A stretch of DNA of 8,118 nt from Actinomycetota bacterium (GTDB lineage Bacteria; Actinomycetota; Thermoleophilia; UBA2241). The position numbers and the translations under genes are program-made. The notes beneath the pieces were generated by a model. The model was given only the letters and a program-made list of their open reading frames with translations. It made no database searches and was not told the DNA's origin. The stretch's first letter is position 1. Each line of letters starts with the position of its first letter. Location: contig PKYM01000150.1 in the NCBI GenBank assembly GCA_003132645.1, forward strand, positions 1-8,118, in the 5' to 3' direction. This document shows positions 1-7,292 of this stretch, in pieces.

Positions 1-204
1 ATTGGTGACGGGCTGCCGATTGGCGACGGACTGCCGATTGGTGACGGGCTGCCGATTGGCGACGGACTGCCGATCGGCGACGGACTGCCGGTCGGTGAAG
101 TGCCGATGCCTACGGAAGCGCCGACGGGCGCCGAAGCGCTGCCGGTTGCCGGCGCGCTGCCGGTTACCGAAGCGCTAGCGGTTGCCGAACCGCTGCCGCC
201 CGTC
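1..204 (-). repeat. 18-bp in-frame tandem repeats coding for hexapeptides in the sigma factor tail
   Basis: Positions 1-90 hold five 18-bp units, each a variant of attggtgacgggctgccg. Units 1 and 3 are identical and units 2 and 4 are identical, so there is a 36-bp higher-order period; unit 5 differs from unit 2 by one base. Read on the minus strand they encode repeated Gly-Ser-Pro-Ser-Pro-Ile. A second, more diverged block at 133-204 has four 18-bp units coding for (Ala/Val)-Thr-Gly-Ser-Ala-(Ser/Pro)-like hexapeptides, with a 42-bp degenerate spacer between the blocks. Because the unit is a multiple of three, copy-number change would alter tail length without a frameshift. The array continues past the left edge, so its full length is unknown. 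Confidence 0.93.
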
Positions 205-1520
205 GGCGCCGCGCCGTGATTCTCTGCCGTCCCGCCGGAGCCGGCGGCCCCGCTGCCGGCCGTCAAGCCGTCAGCTTCCGCAGTGCCGCCCTTTGCGTAG
301 CCGGCGGTCTCGATCGTTGCCGCTTTCTGGTCGGTTTTCGCCTCCACGCGGGTTGTGCCGTGGACCGCGGCAGTGGCGACCGTTCTGCTCGCCACACTAC
401 GTTGGCTCGCACGGACCGCGGCCGACGTCGCTGAGGACCCTCCCTTTTGCGCCGGCGCAGCCGTGGCGACGCGAGCCGACGCGGGTGCCGATGGCCGCAC
501 GGGCGGCAGGTTGTGCTGCGAAACGCTCACGGCCAACCCGACGAAGGCCGCAAGACAAGCCGCGGCCATCGCGTAGGCCGCCGCCTTGCTCGCGACGGCG
601 CGACCGACCACGGCAAGCGCCCCGGCGACCGCGGCGAAGCCGCCCCCAGTCCCCGCGATCGCCGTGCCACGCACGCGGGTAGGAGCGCTATCCGGGCGAA
701 GAGTCGCCCGCGCCGTTCCGAACACCGGCGCCGCTCGCAGCGCCTCTGGAAGCGGAGCGTCCTTCAGGAAGAGGGTCAGACCGATACCGCCTTCGCCCCA
801 CGCCTTCATCGTCTTCCGGCAGGGCTTGCAGTAGGCGGCATGCTCGCGGAGTTTCCGTACCTCGTCGGCCGCCGGAGTGTGTCCGACTGCGCTCGCGACT
901 GCCTGCTCGGCGAGCCGGCAGCTCGCGCCACTCAGATCCATCCAAAGGTCTTCGAAGGCGCGCAGGAATGTTTCGCGTGCCCGAAACAGGAGCGCTTTTG
1001 CCGCATCGGTCGACATGCCGAGCACGATCGCCGTTTCTTCCGGGCGAAGGCCGTGGACGTCGTTGAGCAGCAGCGCAGTGTAGTGACGATCGTTGAGTGT
1101 CTCCAGCGCCTGCTGGACACGGCGGCCCAGGTCGCTCTGCTCCCATTGGCCACCGCGAGATCCGTCGAGCCTTTGGTCCGACTCGCGGAGTCGATCATCG
1201 ACACCTCGGGCGCCCTGGTGATCCCCACAGACGCCGACCGCCACCCGGTAGAGCGATGATCTCAAGTCGATCGCGCCCTCGTCCAGAAGGACCTGACGAT
1301 AGGTCATGACGAAGACTTCCCGGGCGATGGCGGCGGCGTCTTCGCGGCCGCGCGTCAGGCACAGGACAAAGTTGTAGATGGGAAGGCGGTACGCTTCGAA
1401 GAAGCGCAAGAAGGCGTCCCGCTCGCCGGCCCGCAGATCGTCAAGGAAGGTGCCGGAGAGCGAGCCGGCGTCGATACCGGCCACAACGTGCTCACTACTG
1501 GGTTCAGACTGTCTAGCCAT
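1..1520 (-). CDS. ECF-type sigma factor fused to zinc finger, membrane helix and Ser/Pro-rich repeat tail (3' end cut by window edge)
   Basis: At least 506 codons, open at the left edge. Residues about 25-100 read as sigma region 2 (LRAGERDAFLRFF, then IYNF, REVF and SSLYRVAV). Residues about 137-190 read as region 4 with its helix-turn-helix (ALETLNDRHYTALLLNDVHG, EETAIVLGMS, FRARETF). Next comes C201, then H227-x3-C231-x2-C234, the pattern of zinc-binding anti-sigma (ZAS) domains. A hydrophobic Ala-rich stretch at 287-334 contains a likely membrane helix at about 313-334. The remainder is Ala/Ser/Thr/Gly-rich and ends in Ser-Pro-Ile-Gly repeats. I chose the ATG at 1520 because an in-frame TAG lies four codons upstream (1530-1532) and a weak GAAGAG site sits 4 nt before it. 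The likely role is membrane-tethered, signal-responsive transcription initiation with the inhibitory domain in cis. The regulon is unknown. The usual acidic DAED motif of region 2 is degenerate here (DAAAIAREVF). The fusion class is known; this product's function is inferred. Confidence 0.85.
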   Translation of the reverse strand, partial: MARQSEPSSEHVVAGIDAGSLSGTFLDDLRAGERDAFLRFFEAYRLPIYNFVLCLTRGREDAAAIAREVFVMTYRQVLLDEGAIDLRSSLYRVAVGVCGDHQGARGVDDRLRESDQRLDGSRGGQWEQSDLGRRVQQALETLNDRHYTALLLNDVHGLRPEETAIVLGMSTDAAKALLFRARETFLRAFEDLWMDLSGASCRLAEQAVASAVGHTPAADEVRKLREHAAYCKPCRKTMKAWGEGGIGLTLFLKDAPLPEALRAAPVFGTARATLRPDSAPTRVRGTAIAGTGGGFAAVAGALAVVGRAVASKAAAYAMAAACLAAFVGLAVSVSQHNLPPVRPSAPASARVATAAPAQKGGSSATSAAVRASQRSVASRTVATAAVHGTTRVEAKTDQKAATIETAGYAKGGTAEADGLTAGSGAAGSGGTAENHGAAPTGGSGSATASASVTGSAPATGSASAPVGASVGIGTSPTGSPSPIGSPSPIGSPSPIGSPSPIGSPSP

Positions 1521-1648
1521 GCAACTCTTCTATCGGCAGGCCGAGGGAGACGTTGAGCGTTGCGCACTTGTGCGTGACCGCGGGCGCTGGAGTCTCGCGA
1601 CGGCTGCGATTCTCATCAGCCTTCGCGTTCTGTAAGAGTACCAGCCTT

Positions 1649-2395
1649 CTACTCGCGCATCGAGTGCCCCGCGGCGCGCCGAAACGCGCCCGGCAGACCG
1701 CCGCGCAGGCGGACCGGCACGACCGTCCAGCGCGGCACGAAGACCTCGGGGGTGTTTCGTTCGACGGCCACGACGAGCGTCTCAGCGACCCGCGCCGGGT
1801 CGACCAGCCGCGGGAACCGGCGTGTGTACGGCCGACCGGCGCGGGCGAAGAACGACGTCTCGACCGCCGCCGGAAACACGACCGTGACGCCGACGCCGGT
1901 GCCGGCGAGCTCGTAGCGCACGCTCTCGGAGAAGGCGATGAGCCCGCCCTTGGTCGCTGAGTAGACCGCCTCGTAGGCGACGCCGATAGAGCCGGCGATC
2001 GAGGCAACATTGACGATGTGTCCGCGACCCCGCGCGACCATGCCCGGGGCAAGCGCCGCCGTCAGTCGGATGGGAGCCACAAGGTTGACCGCCAGCATCT
2101 CGAGGGTCTCGCCGCGGTCGATCCTCTCGAGCGGCTCGCTGCGCCCGAACCCGGCGACGTTGACGAGCAGGTCGACCGGCCCCGCCCAGCCGAGCAGCTC
2201 GTCGAGCTCGCGCTCGTCGCTCAGGTCGGCAGCCAGCGCGGCGACCCCGCGCAGTCGCGCGAGCTCGAGCAGCGGCTCGGCTTCGAGACCTGTGGCCCTG
2301 ACACGCACCCCGCGACGCGCCAGCGCCATGGCGGTGGCGCGCCCGATGCCCAGCGAGGCACCGGTGACGAGCGCTGTACGTCCGGTCAGGTCCAT
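1649..2395 (-). CDS. Short-chain dehydrogenase/reductase (classical SDR)
   Basis: A 248-residue protein, the usual length for a classical SDR. The Rossmann cofactor motif is T11-G-A-S-L-G-I-G18. N79-V-A-G replaces the more common NNAG. The catalytic residues are in place: N104 (LAVN), S132 (NVAS) and Y145-S-A-T-K149, with the normal 13-residue Ser-Tyr spacing. It should catalyse NAD(P)(H)-dependent reduction or oxidation of a carbonyl/hydroxyl substrate in the cytoplasm; the substrate cannot be read from the sequence. The basic residues after beta-2 (R31, R33) do not settle NADP versus NAD. I chose the ATG at 2395 because it falls directly before the first beta strand (LTGRTALVTG); GGGAAGG on the minus strand (2407-2413) lies 11 nt upstream, a rather long spacing. 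The gene is divergent from tdh and upstream of the sigma factor, separated by 128 bp. A functional link to either is not shown. Confidence 0.93.
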   Translation of the reverse strand: MDLTGRTALVTGASLGIGRATAMALARRGVRVRATGLEAEPLLELARLRGVAALAADLSDERELDELLGWAGPVDLLVNVAGFGRSEPLERIDRGETLEMLAVNLVAPIRLTAALAPGMVARGRGHIVNVASIAGSIGVAYEAVYSATKGGLIAFSESVRYELAGTGVGVTVVFPAAVETSFFARAGRPYTRRFPRLVDPARVAETLVVAVERNTPEVFVPRWTVVPVRLRGGLPGAFRRAAGHSMRE

Positions 2396-2611
2396 GGCCG
2401 ACAAAGCCTTCCCTGCAACCGGCGTTCCGGCGTCCGTTGGCCGCGACGCGCTCGCGTCTATGCGATGGGCGCCGTCGCCCGCAGCGCCGTCGCCACCCAA
2501 CACAGTCGCATCCGCCTGCAACGTGCGGCAACACTTAAACGAGCCCCGCGCTGGGTATCTCTCGTACGACCCTGGAGAGAGCGACGGCGAACGTGACAAA
2601 AGGGGGGCGGC
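2396..2611. other. Divergent intergenic region between SDR and tdh
   Basis: These 216 bp must carry the promoters for the minus-strand SDR gene and the plus-strand tdh gene. The only candidate I can point to for tdh is TTAAAC (2535-2540), a 15-bp spacer and TATCTC (2556-2561), about 50 bp before the start codon. The spacer is short and both boxes are weak, so this is a guess. No convincing operator dyad or riboswitch fold was seen. Confidence 0.3.
2598..2607 (+). promoter_or_regulatory. Ribosome binding site that favours the GTG start of tdh
   Basis: AAAAGGGGGG ends 4 nt before the GTG at 2612 but 16 nt before the in-frame ATG at 2624. The spacing supports the GTG start, which adds four residues (MTQT) before the Met-Lys-Ala-Leu that opens most Tdh proteins. 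Use of the ATG is not ruled out. Confidence 0.6.
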
Positions 2612-3652
2612 GTGACGCAGACGATGAAGGCGCTGGTCAAGGCGGCACCGGGTGTCGGCTTGGCGCTGGAAGAGGTGCCCATCCCCGAGATCGGTCCGGG
2701 TGATCTGTTGATCAGGATCGAGACCGCGGCGATTTGCGGCACCGATGTGCACATCTACCACTGGGACGACTGGGCCCAGCACACCATCGCCACGCCGCAG
2801 ATCATCGGCCACGAGTTCGTCGGCACGATCGCCGGGCTCGGCCAGGATGTCACTGGCTTCGCCGTGGGCGAGCGCGTCTCGGGTGAGGGACACATCGTGT
2901 GTGGCGTGTGCCGCAGCTGCCGCGCCGGCCGGCGCCATCTGTGCACCAACGTGGTCGGCGTAGGCGTCAACCGCGACGGGTGCTTCGCCGAGTACCTCTC
3001 CCTGCCGGCCACCAACGCCTGGCATGTCGCGGCGCGGATCCCCTCCCGCGTCGCCGCCATTTTCGACCCGTTCGGCAACGCGACCCACGCCACCCTCTCC
3101 TTCGACCTGGTCGGCGAGGACGTGCTGATCACCGGCGCCGGCCCTGTCGGCCTCCTGTCGATCGCCGTGGCTCGGCACGTCGGCGCACGCAACGTCGTGA
3201 TCACCGACGTGAACGACTACAGGCTCGACCTGGCGCGGCGGCTCGGCGCGACCCGCGCCGTGAACGTGGGGCGCGAGTCCGTGAGCGCCGTGATGGCGGA
3301 GCTGCACATGGTCGGCTTCGACGTCGGCCTCGAGATGAGCGGCGTGGCCAGCGCCTTCGAGACGATGCTCGAGAGTATGCACAACGGCGGTCGCATCGCC
3401 CTCCTGGGCATCGCTCCCACGCCGGCCCGGATCGATTGGGACCAGGTCGTCTTTCGCGGCCTGACGATCAAGGGCATCTACGGGCGCGAGATCTGGGAGA
3501 CCTGGTACAAGGGCCAGGCGATGCTCGAGGGAGGCCTCGACATCGCACCCGTGATCACCCACGAGCTGTCCTTCGAAGACTACGAACACGGCTTCGAGGT
3601 CATGTCCAGCGGGCAAAGCGGCAAGGTGGAGTTGCAGGTGTCGGCCGTTTGA
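2612..3652 (+). CDS. tdh: L-threonine 3-dehydrogenase
   Basis: A 346-residue zinc-dependent medium-chain dehydrogenase that oxidises L-threonine with NAD+ to 2-amino-3-ketobutyrate in the cytoplasm. It follows the E. coli Tdh sequence, as I remember it, along its whole length. The catalytic zinc region has C42 ([14 protein letters not shown], the threonine-dehydrogenase signature rather than a generic alcohol dehydrogenase) and H67-E68. The structural zinc site has C97, C100, C103 and C111. The dinucleotide motif is G175-A-G-P-V-G180, followed by [14 protein letters not shown]. Further Tdh hallmarks are [17 protein letters not shown] and IKGIYGRE. All key residues are present. kbl follows after 52 bp on the same strand, so the pair is probably co-transcribed as the Tdh-Kbl threonine degradation pathway; the direct partnership with Kbl is well established for the family. 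Confidence 0.97.
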   Translation: MTQTMKALVKAAPGVGLALEEVPIPEIGPGDLLIRIETAAICGTDVHIYHWDDWAQHTIATPQIIGHEFVGTIAGLGQDVTGFAVGERVSGEGHIVCGVCRSCRAGRRHLCTNVVGVGVNRDGCFAEYLSLPATNAWHVAARIPSRVAAIFDPFGNATHATLSFDLVGEDVLITGAGPVGLLSIAVARHVGARNVVITDVNDYRLDLARRLGATRAVNVGRESVSAVMAELHMVGFDVGLEMSGVASAFETMLESMHNGGRIALLGIAPTPARIDWDQVVFRGLTIKGIYGREIWETWYKGQAMLEGGLDIAPVITHELSFEDYEHGFEVMSSGQSGKVELQVSAV

Positions 3653-3704
3653 ACGGCAAGGCGGGCGACGCCACGAGTCGCCAGGGCAAGCGAGGATCGG
3701 TGCG

Positions 3705-4907
<1,203 letters not shown>

Positions 4908-4938
4908 GCTCCTCTGGGCTTGCCGCTGGTCGCCCGCT

Positions 4939-4957
4939 GCAGCGCCTCTGGCGCTGC
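4939..4957 (+). terminator. Hairpin after kbl, possible weak terminator
   Basis: GCAGCGCC, loop TCT, GGCGCTGC: a perfect 8-bp GC-rich stem starting 31 nt after the kbl stop. There is no T-tract behind it (the next bases are GCTCAACG), so intrinsic termination is doubtful. It may act as an mRNA 3'-end stabiliser or partial attenuator between the threonine genes and the redox operon. Confidence 0.35.
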
Positions 4958-5045
4958 GCTCAACGTTTGCGCGAGACTGCCGGGAAGATAGTCTTATGGG
5001 AGGCAAGCGAGCAGGTCCTCTCACCCGAAGGGAACTCCAGGCGAC

Positions 5046-5351
5046 ATGGGGTCAGGGTGGTTCACATCCGATAGAGCGAAGCATGCAGCTCTGGCCACAG
5101 CCTGGGTTCTGCCCGAGCCGAGCCGTTGTGTCCAGTGTGGCATCTGCTCGTTCCATTGCCCCGTGGAGATCGACGTGCGGCGGCACGTGTGGCGTGGCGA
5201 GCCGGTCAAGGACAGCCGCTGCCTGACCTGCGGAGAGTGCGTGAAACGCTGCCCTCGGGGACTGCTGCGACTCGAGCCCATCTCGGCCGCGCGACCCGCG
5301 ACGGCTCGACCCGCGACCACGCACCCGCGACCGTCAGCCCGAACCCGGTGA
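5046..5351 (+). CDS. 2[4Fe-4S] ferredoxin-like electron-transfer protein
   Basis: A 101-residue protein with two full cluster motifs: C28-x2-C31-x2-C34-x3-C38-Pro and C59-x2-C62-x2-C65-x3-C69-Pro. They are separated by a 20-residue insert (IDVRRHVWRGEPVKDSR) that is longer than in minimal clostridial ferredoxins. The N-terminus (residues 1-27) has no signal peptide, so it should act in the cytoplasm. The last 24 residues are a low-complexity Ala/Arg/Pro/Thr tail encoded by short CCCGCGAC-like direct repeats (about 5288-5333). The ATG at 5046 has AAGGGA 12 nt upstream, a long spacing, so the start is moderately secure. It ends 9 nt before the FAD oxidoreductase, suggesting co-translation and that this protein passes electrons to or from that flavoprotein. 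The partner is inferred from position. Confidence 0.9.
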   Translation: MGSGWFTSDRAKHAALATAWVLPEPSRCVQCGICSFHCPVEIDVRRHVWRGEPVKDSRCLTCGECVKRCPRGLLRLEPISAARPATARPATTHPRPSARTR

Positions 5352-5360
5352 GCCGCTGAG

Positions 5361-6677
5361 GTGGCCCAGCGCCACGTCATGATCGGCAGCGGCCCGGCCG
5401 CGATGACGGCCGCGGAGACGATCCGCGGCCTCGATGCCGACGCCGGGATAGTGATCGTCAGCGCCGAAGGCCACGGGTATTACTCACGCCCCGGCCTCGC
5501 CTACTACCTGGCCAAAGAGGTGCCTGAGGAGGGGCTGTTTCCTTTCTCGCCCCAGGACTTCGCCCGCCTCGATCTTCACCTGCTCCACGATCGCGCGGTC
5601 CGCGTCTCCCCCGCCGCCCACCGGGTGACCCTGGAGAGCGGTCAAGAGCTGGCCTACGATCGCCTGCTGATCGCGACGGGCTCCCGGGCCATCCCGGTCG
5701 ACGTGCCCGGCGCCCGACTCGACGGCGTCACCAAGCTGGACGACATGGACGATGTCCGCGACCTCATCCGCCGGAGCCGCACGGCCAAGGCGGCCGTGGT
5801 CATCGGCGGCGGCATCACCGCCATCGAGATCGTCGAGGGCCTGAGGGCTCATAAGGTGCACGTCCACTACTTCATGCGCAAGGACCACTACTGGAGCGAC
5901 GTGCTCTCAGACTCCGAATCGCACATCGTCGAGCAGGGGCTCCGTACACAGGGGGTGGAGATCCACTTCTTTGCCAAGCTCGCCCAGATCATCGGTCAGG
6001 ACGGTCGAGTCGTGGGCGTCGAGACCGAAGACGGCCAACGGATCGCCTGCGACCTGGTGGCCGTGGCGTTCGGCGTCCTCCCGCAAGTGGAGCTCGCCAA
6101 AGCCGCGGGTCTCGACTGCGGGCGCGGGATCCTGGTCGATCAGTACCTGCGCTCGAGCGACGACGACATCTTCGCGGCGGGCGATCTGGCCGAAGTGCGC
6201 GATGCCTCGAGCGAGCGACGCACCGTCGAGGTCCTGTGGAGCTCGGCGGTGGCCAAAGGCCGAATCGCGGGTCTCAACATGGCCGGTGGGTCGCTGCACG
6301 CCTACGAGGCGGCCGCGCCCCTCAACGTCACCCGGCTGGCGGGCCTCAAGTTCACGATCATGGGCACCGTCGGCAGGGGCAAGGACTCCGACCTGGAAGG
6401 TATCGCCCGCGGGGGCAGTGAGACCTGGCACGGGCTGGGCGACGCGGCGGTCGTGGAATCGCAGATCGGCGAGGCCCACGTACGGCTCGTCTTCGGCGAG
6501 AGCACGATCGCGGGCGCCGTCGTCATGGGCGACCAGGCTCTCTCGTTCCCGCTGCAGGAGATCATCGCGGCGGGCGCCGACGTCAGTGGCATCATGGCCG
6601 ACCTTCAGGCGCCGTCGGCGCCGGTAGCGGAGCTCGTCGACCACTTCTGGCGAGACTGGAAGGCGCATCTTGTCTGA
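5361..6677 (+). CDS. FAD-dependent NAD(P)H oxidoreductase (pyridine nucleotide-disulfide reductase fold)
   Basis: A 438-residue two-dinucleotide-domain flavoprotein. The FAD site is at the N-terminus (MIGSGPAAMTAAETIRGLD, with G9-x-G11-x2-A14). ATGSRAI (106-111) follows. The NAD(P) site is VVIGGGITAIE (146-156), and the C-terminal FAD-contacting motif is F271-AAGD275. The stretch HGYYSRPGLAYYLA (38-51) recalls the NirB N-terminal domain, rubredoxin/flavorubredoxin reductases and related NAD(P)H oxidoreductases. The redox-active CxxxxC of true disulfide reductases is absent, so electrons probably go to a protein partner rather than a disulfide. There is no signal peptide; it is cytoplasmic. 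Start GTG 5361 has GGTGAG (5347-5352) 8 nt upstream and lies 9 nt after the ferredoxin stop. Its 3' end overlaps the next gene by 8 nt. Proposed role: moving electrons between NAD(P)H, the Fe-S protein and the membrane cytochrome. The fold is firm; the direction and partner are inferred. Confidence 0.92.
   Translation: MAQRHVMIGSGPAAMTAAETIRGLDADAGIVIVSAEGHGYYSRPGLAYYLAKEVPEEGLFPFSPQDFARLDLHLLHDRAVRVSPAAHRVTLESGQELAYDRLLIATGSRAIPVDVPGARLDGVTKLDDMDDVRDLIRRSRTAKAAVVIGGGITAIEIVEGLRAHKVHVHYFMRKDHYWSDVLSDSESHIVEQGLRTQGVEIHFFAKLAQIIGQDGRVVGVETEDGQRIACDLVAVAFGVLPQVELAKAAGLDCGRGILVDQYLRSSDDDIFAAGDLAEVRDASSERRTVEVLWSSAVAKGRIAGLNMAGGSLHAYEAAAPLNVTRLAGLKFTIMGTVGRGKDSDLEGIARGGSETWHGLGDAAVVESQIGEAHVRLVFGESTIAGAVVMGDQALSFPLQEIIAAGADVSGIMADLQAPSAPVAELVDHFWRDWKAHLV
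6658..6663 (+). promoter_or_regulatory. Ribosome binding site that decides a TTG start
   Basis: GGAAGG lies inside the last codons of the FAD oxidoreductase gene, 6 nt before the TTG at 6670. No in-frame ATG exists near the N-terminus of the membrane protein, and the first helix begins at about residue 9. This site and the 8-nt gene overlap make TTG the best start and suggest translational coupling. Confidence 0.7.
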
Positions 6678-7239
6678 GCGGCATCGAGAGCTCTGGTATG
6701 CACTCATAGCGATCGTCGTGATCACGGCGATCTACGCGGTCGCCTACCGGCAAGCCGGCTCGTTTCCGAAGGCGTCCGGCCTGGTCGGCCACGGGATCGG
6801 CATCCTGGGCTTCGTCCTCATCCTGATGACCGAGACCCTGTACTCCATCCGCAAGCGGCTGACCGACGTCAAGTGGGGCCGCATGGCGAGCTGGCTGCGA
6901 TTCCACATCTTCACGGGCCTGGTGGGTCCCTACATGGTCCTGCTGCACACCAGCATGAGGTTCGGACGGCTGGCCGGCGTCGCGATGCTCATGACCGTCG
7001 TCGTGGTCGTGAGCGGCGTGGTCGGCCGCTACATCTACACCCGCGTGCCCCGCACGGTCGAGGACACCCTGCCGGCGGCGAGCGTGGTGGTCGTCGACCA
7101 GCGGGCGCAGCGGCTCGCGGCCCGCAGGGGGGCCCTGGCGACCTGGCGTGCCGTCCACGTGCCCCTCACCTGGGTGCTGATCATCACCGCCCTGGCCCAC
7201 GCCGTCGCGGCCCTCTACTACGTGACACTGGCGCGCTGA
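6670..7239 (+). CDS. Five-helix membrane protein with two His-x13-His helices, predicted di-haem b cytochrome
   Basis: A 189-residue integral membrane protein with five likely helices at about 9-28, 38-58, 75-96, 101-123 and 160-186. Two of them carry paired histidines: H79 and H93 in helix 3 (FHIFTG to LLHTS) and H163 and H177 in helix 5 (VHVPLT to LAHAVA), both spaced by 13 residues. This is the arrangement by which ferric reductase/NADPH oxidase and related b cytochromes hold two stacked haems. H41 in helix 2 (LVGHGIG) is a further candidate site. Positive charges in the loops at 60-72 (IRKRLTDVKWGR) and 124-160 place those loops and the N-terminus in the cytoplasm. So H79/H163 would hold an inner haem and H93/H177 an outer one. 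No FAD or NAD domain is fused; the flavoprotein encoded just upstream would supply it. The start is TTG, supported by GGAAGG. I do not recognise a named family with certainty; haem binding is inferred from motif geometry. Confidence 0.85.
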   Translation: MSERHRELWYALIAIVVITAIYAVAYRQAGSFPKASGLVGHGIGILGFVLILMTETLYSIRKRLTDVKWGRMASWLRFHIFTGLVGPYMVLLHTSMRFGRLAGVAMLMTVVVVVSGVVGRYIYTRVPRTVEDTLPAASVVVVDQRAQRLAARRGALATWRAVHVPLTWVLIITALAHAVAALYYVTLAR

Positions 7240-7292
7240 TGCGCGGCGCGCAAGGAGCAGCGCTGATGGCCCGCAAGGTGGGGCAGTCGTGA
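7239..7292 (+). CDS. Possible 17-codon coupling mini-ORF
   Basis: ATG at 7239 overlaps the stop of the membrane protein gene (TGATG). The frame runs 17 codons to a TGA at 7290-7292 that overlaps the GTG start of the cytochrome gene (GTGA). It fills the whole 49-nt gap between the two genes. An internal ATG at 7266 has AAGGAG (7252-7257) 8 nt upstream. The peptide (MRGAQGAALMARKVGQS) shows no domain. It may only carry ribosomes from one gene to the next, or be chance. Confidence 0.25.
   Translation: MRGAQGAALMARKVGQS
7275..7283 (+). promoter_or_regulatory. Ribosome binding site of the cytochrome gene
   Basis: AAGGTGGGG lies 5 nt before the GTG at 7289. It supports GTG as the start, which leaves a short Met-Lys-His-Pro head before the membrane anchor. 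Confidence 0.6.

Noticed and set aside
1..90. CRISPR-like array
   Set aside because: The units are contiguous 18-mers without spacers and read as hexapeptides in frame with a long coding region.
447..1259. A 270-codon open frame on the plus strand
   Set aside because: It is antisense to the sigma factor gene, shows no recognisable domain and has an Arg/Ala-rich composition typical of shadow frames in GC-rich DNA.
1649..3616. A 655-codon open frame on the minus strand running through the SDR and antisense to tdh
   Set aside because: Only its last 248 codons look like a protein (the SDR). The upstream part is antisense to a fully conserved tdh and is an artefact of high GC.
4990..5045. Glycine riboswitch before the redox operon, suggested by CCGAAGG followed by CCAGG
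   Set aside because: The conserved core and paired arms of the glycine aptamer could not be matched, and the downstream genes are not glycine genes. The resemblance is a few short words only.
5361..6677. True disulfide reductase (lipoamide, glutathione or thioredoxin reductase)
   Set aside because: No CxxxxC or CxxC redox pair is present near the FAD or NAD(P) motifs.
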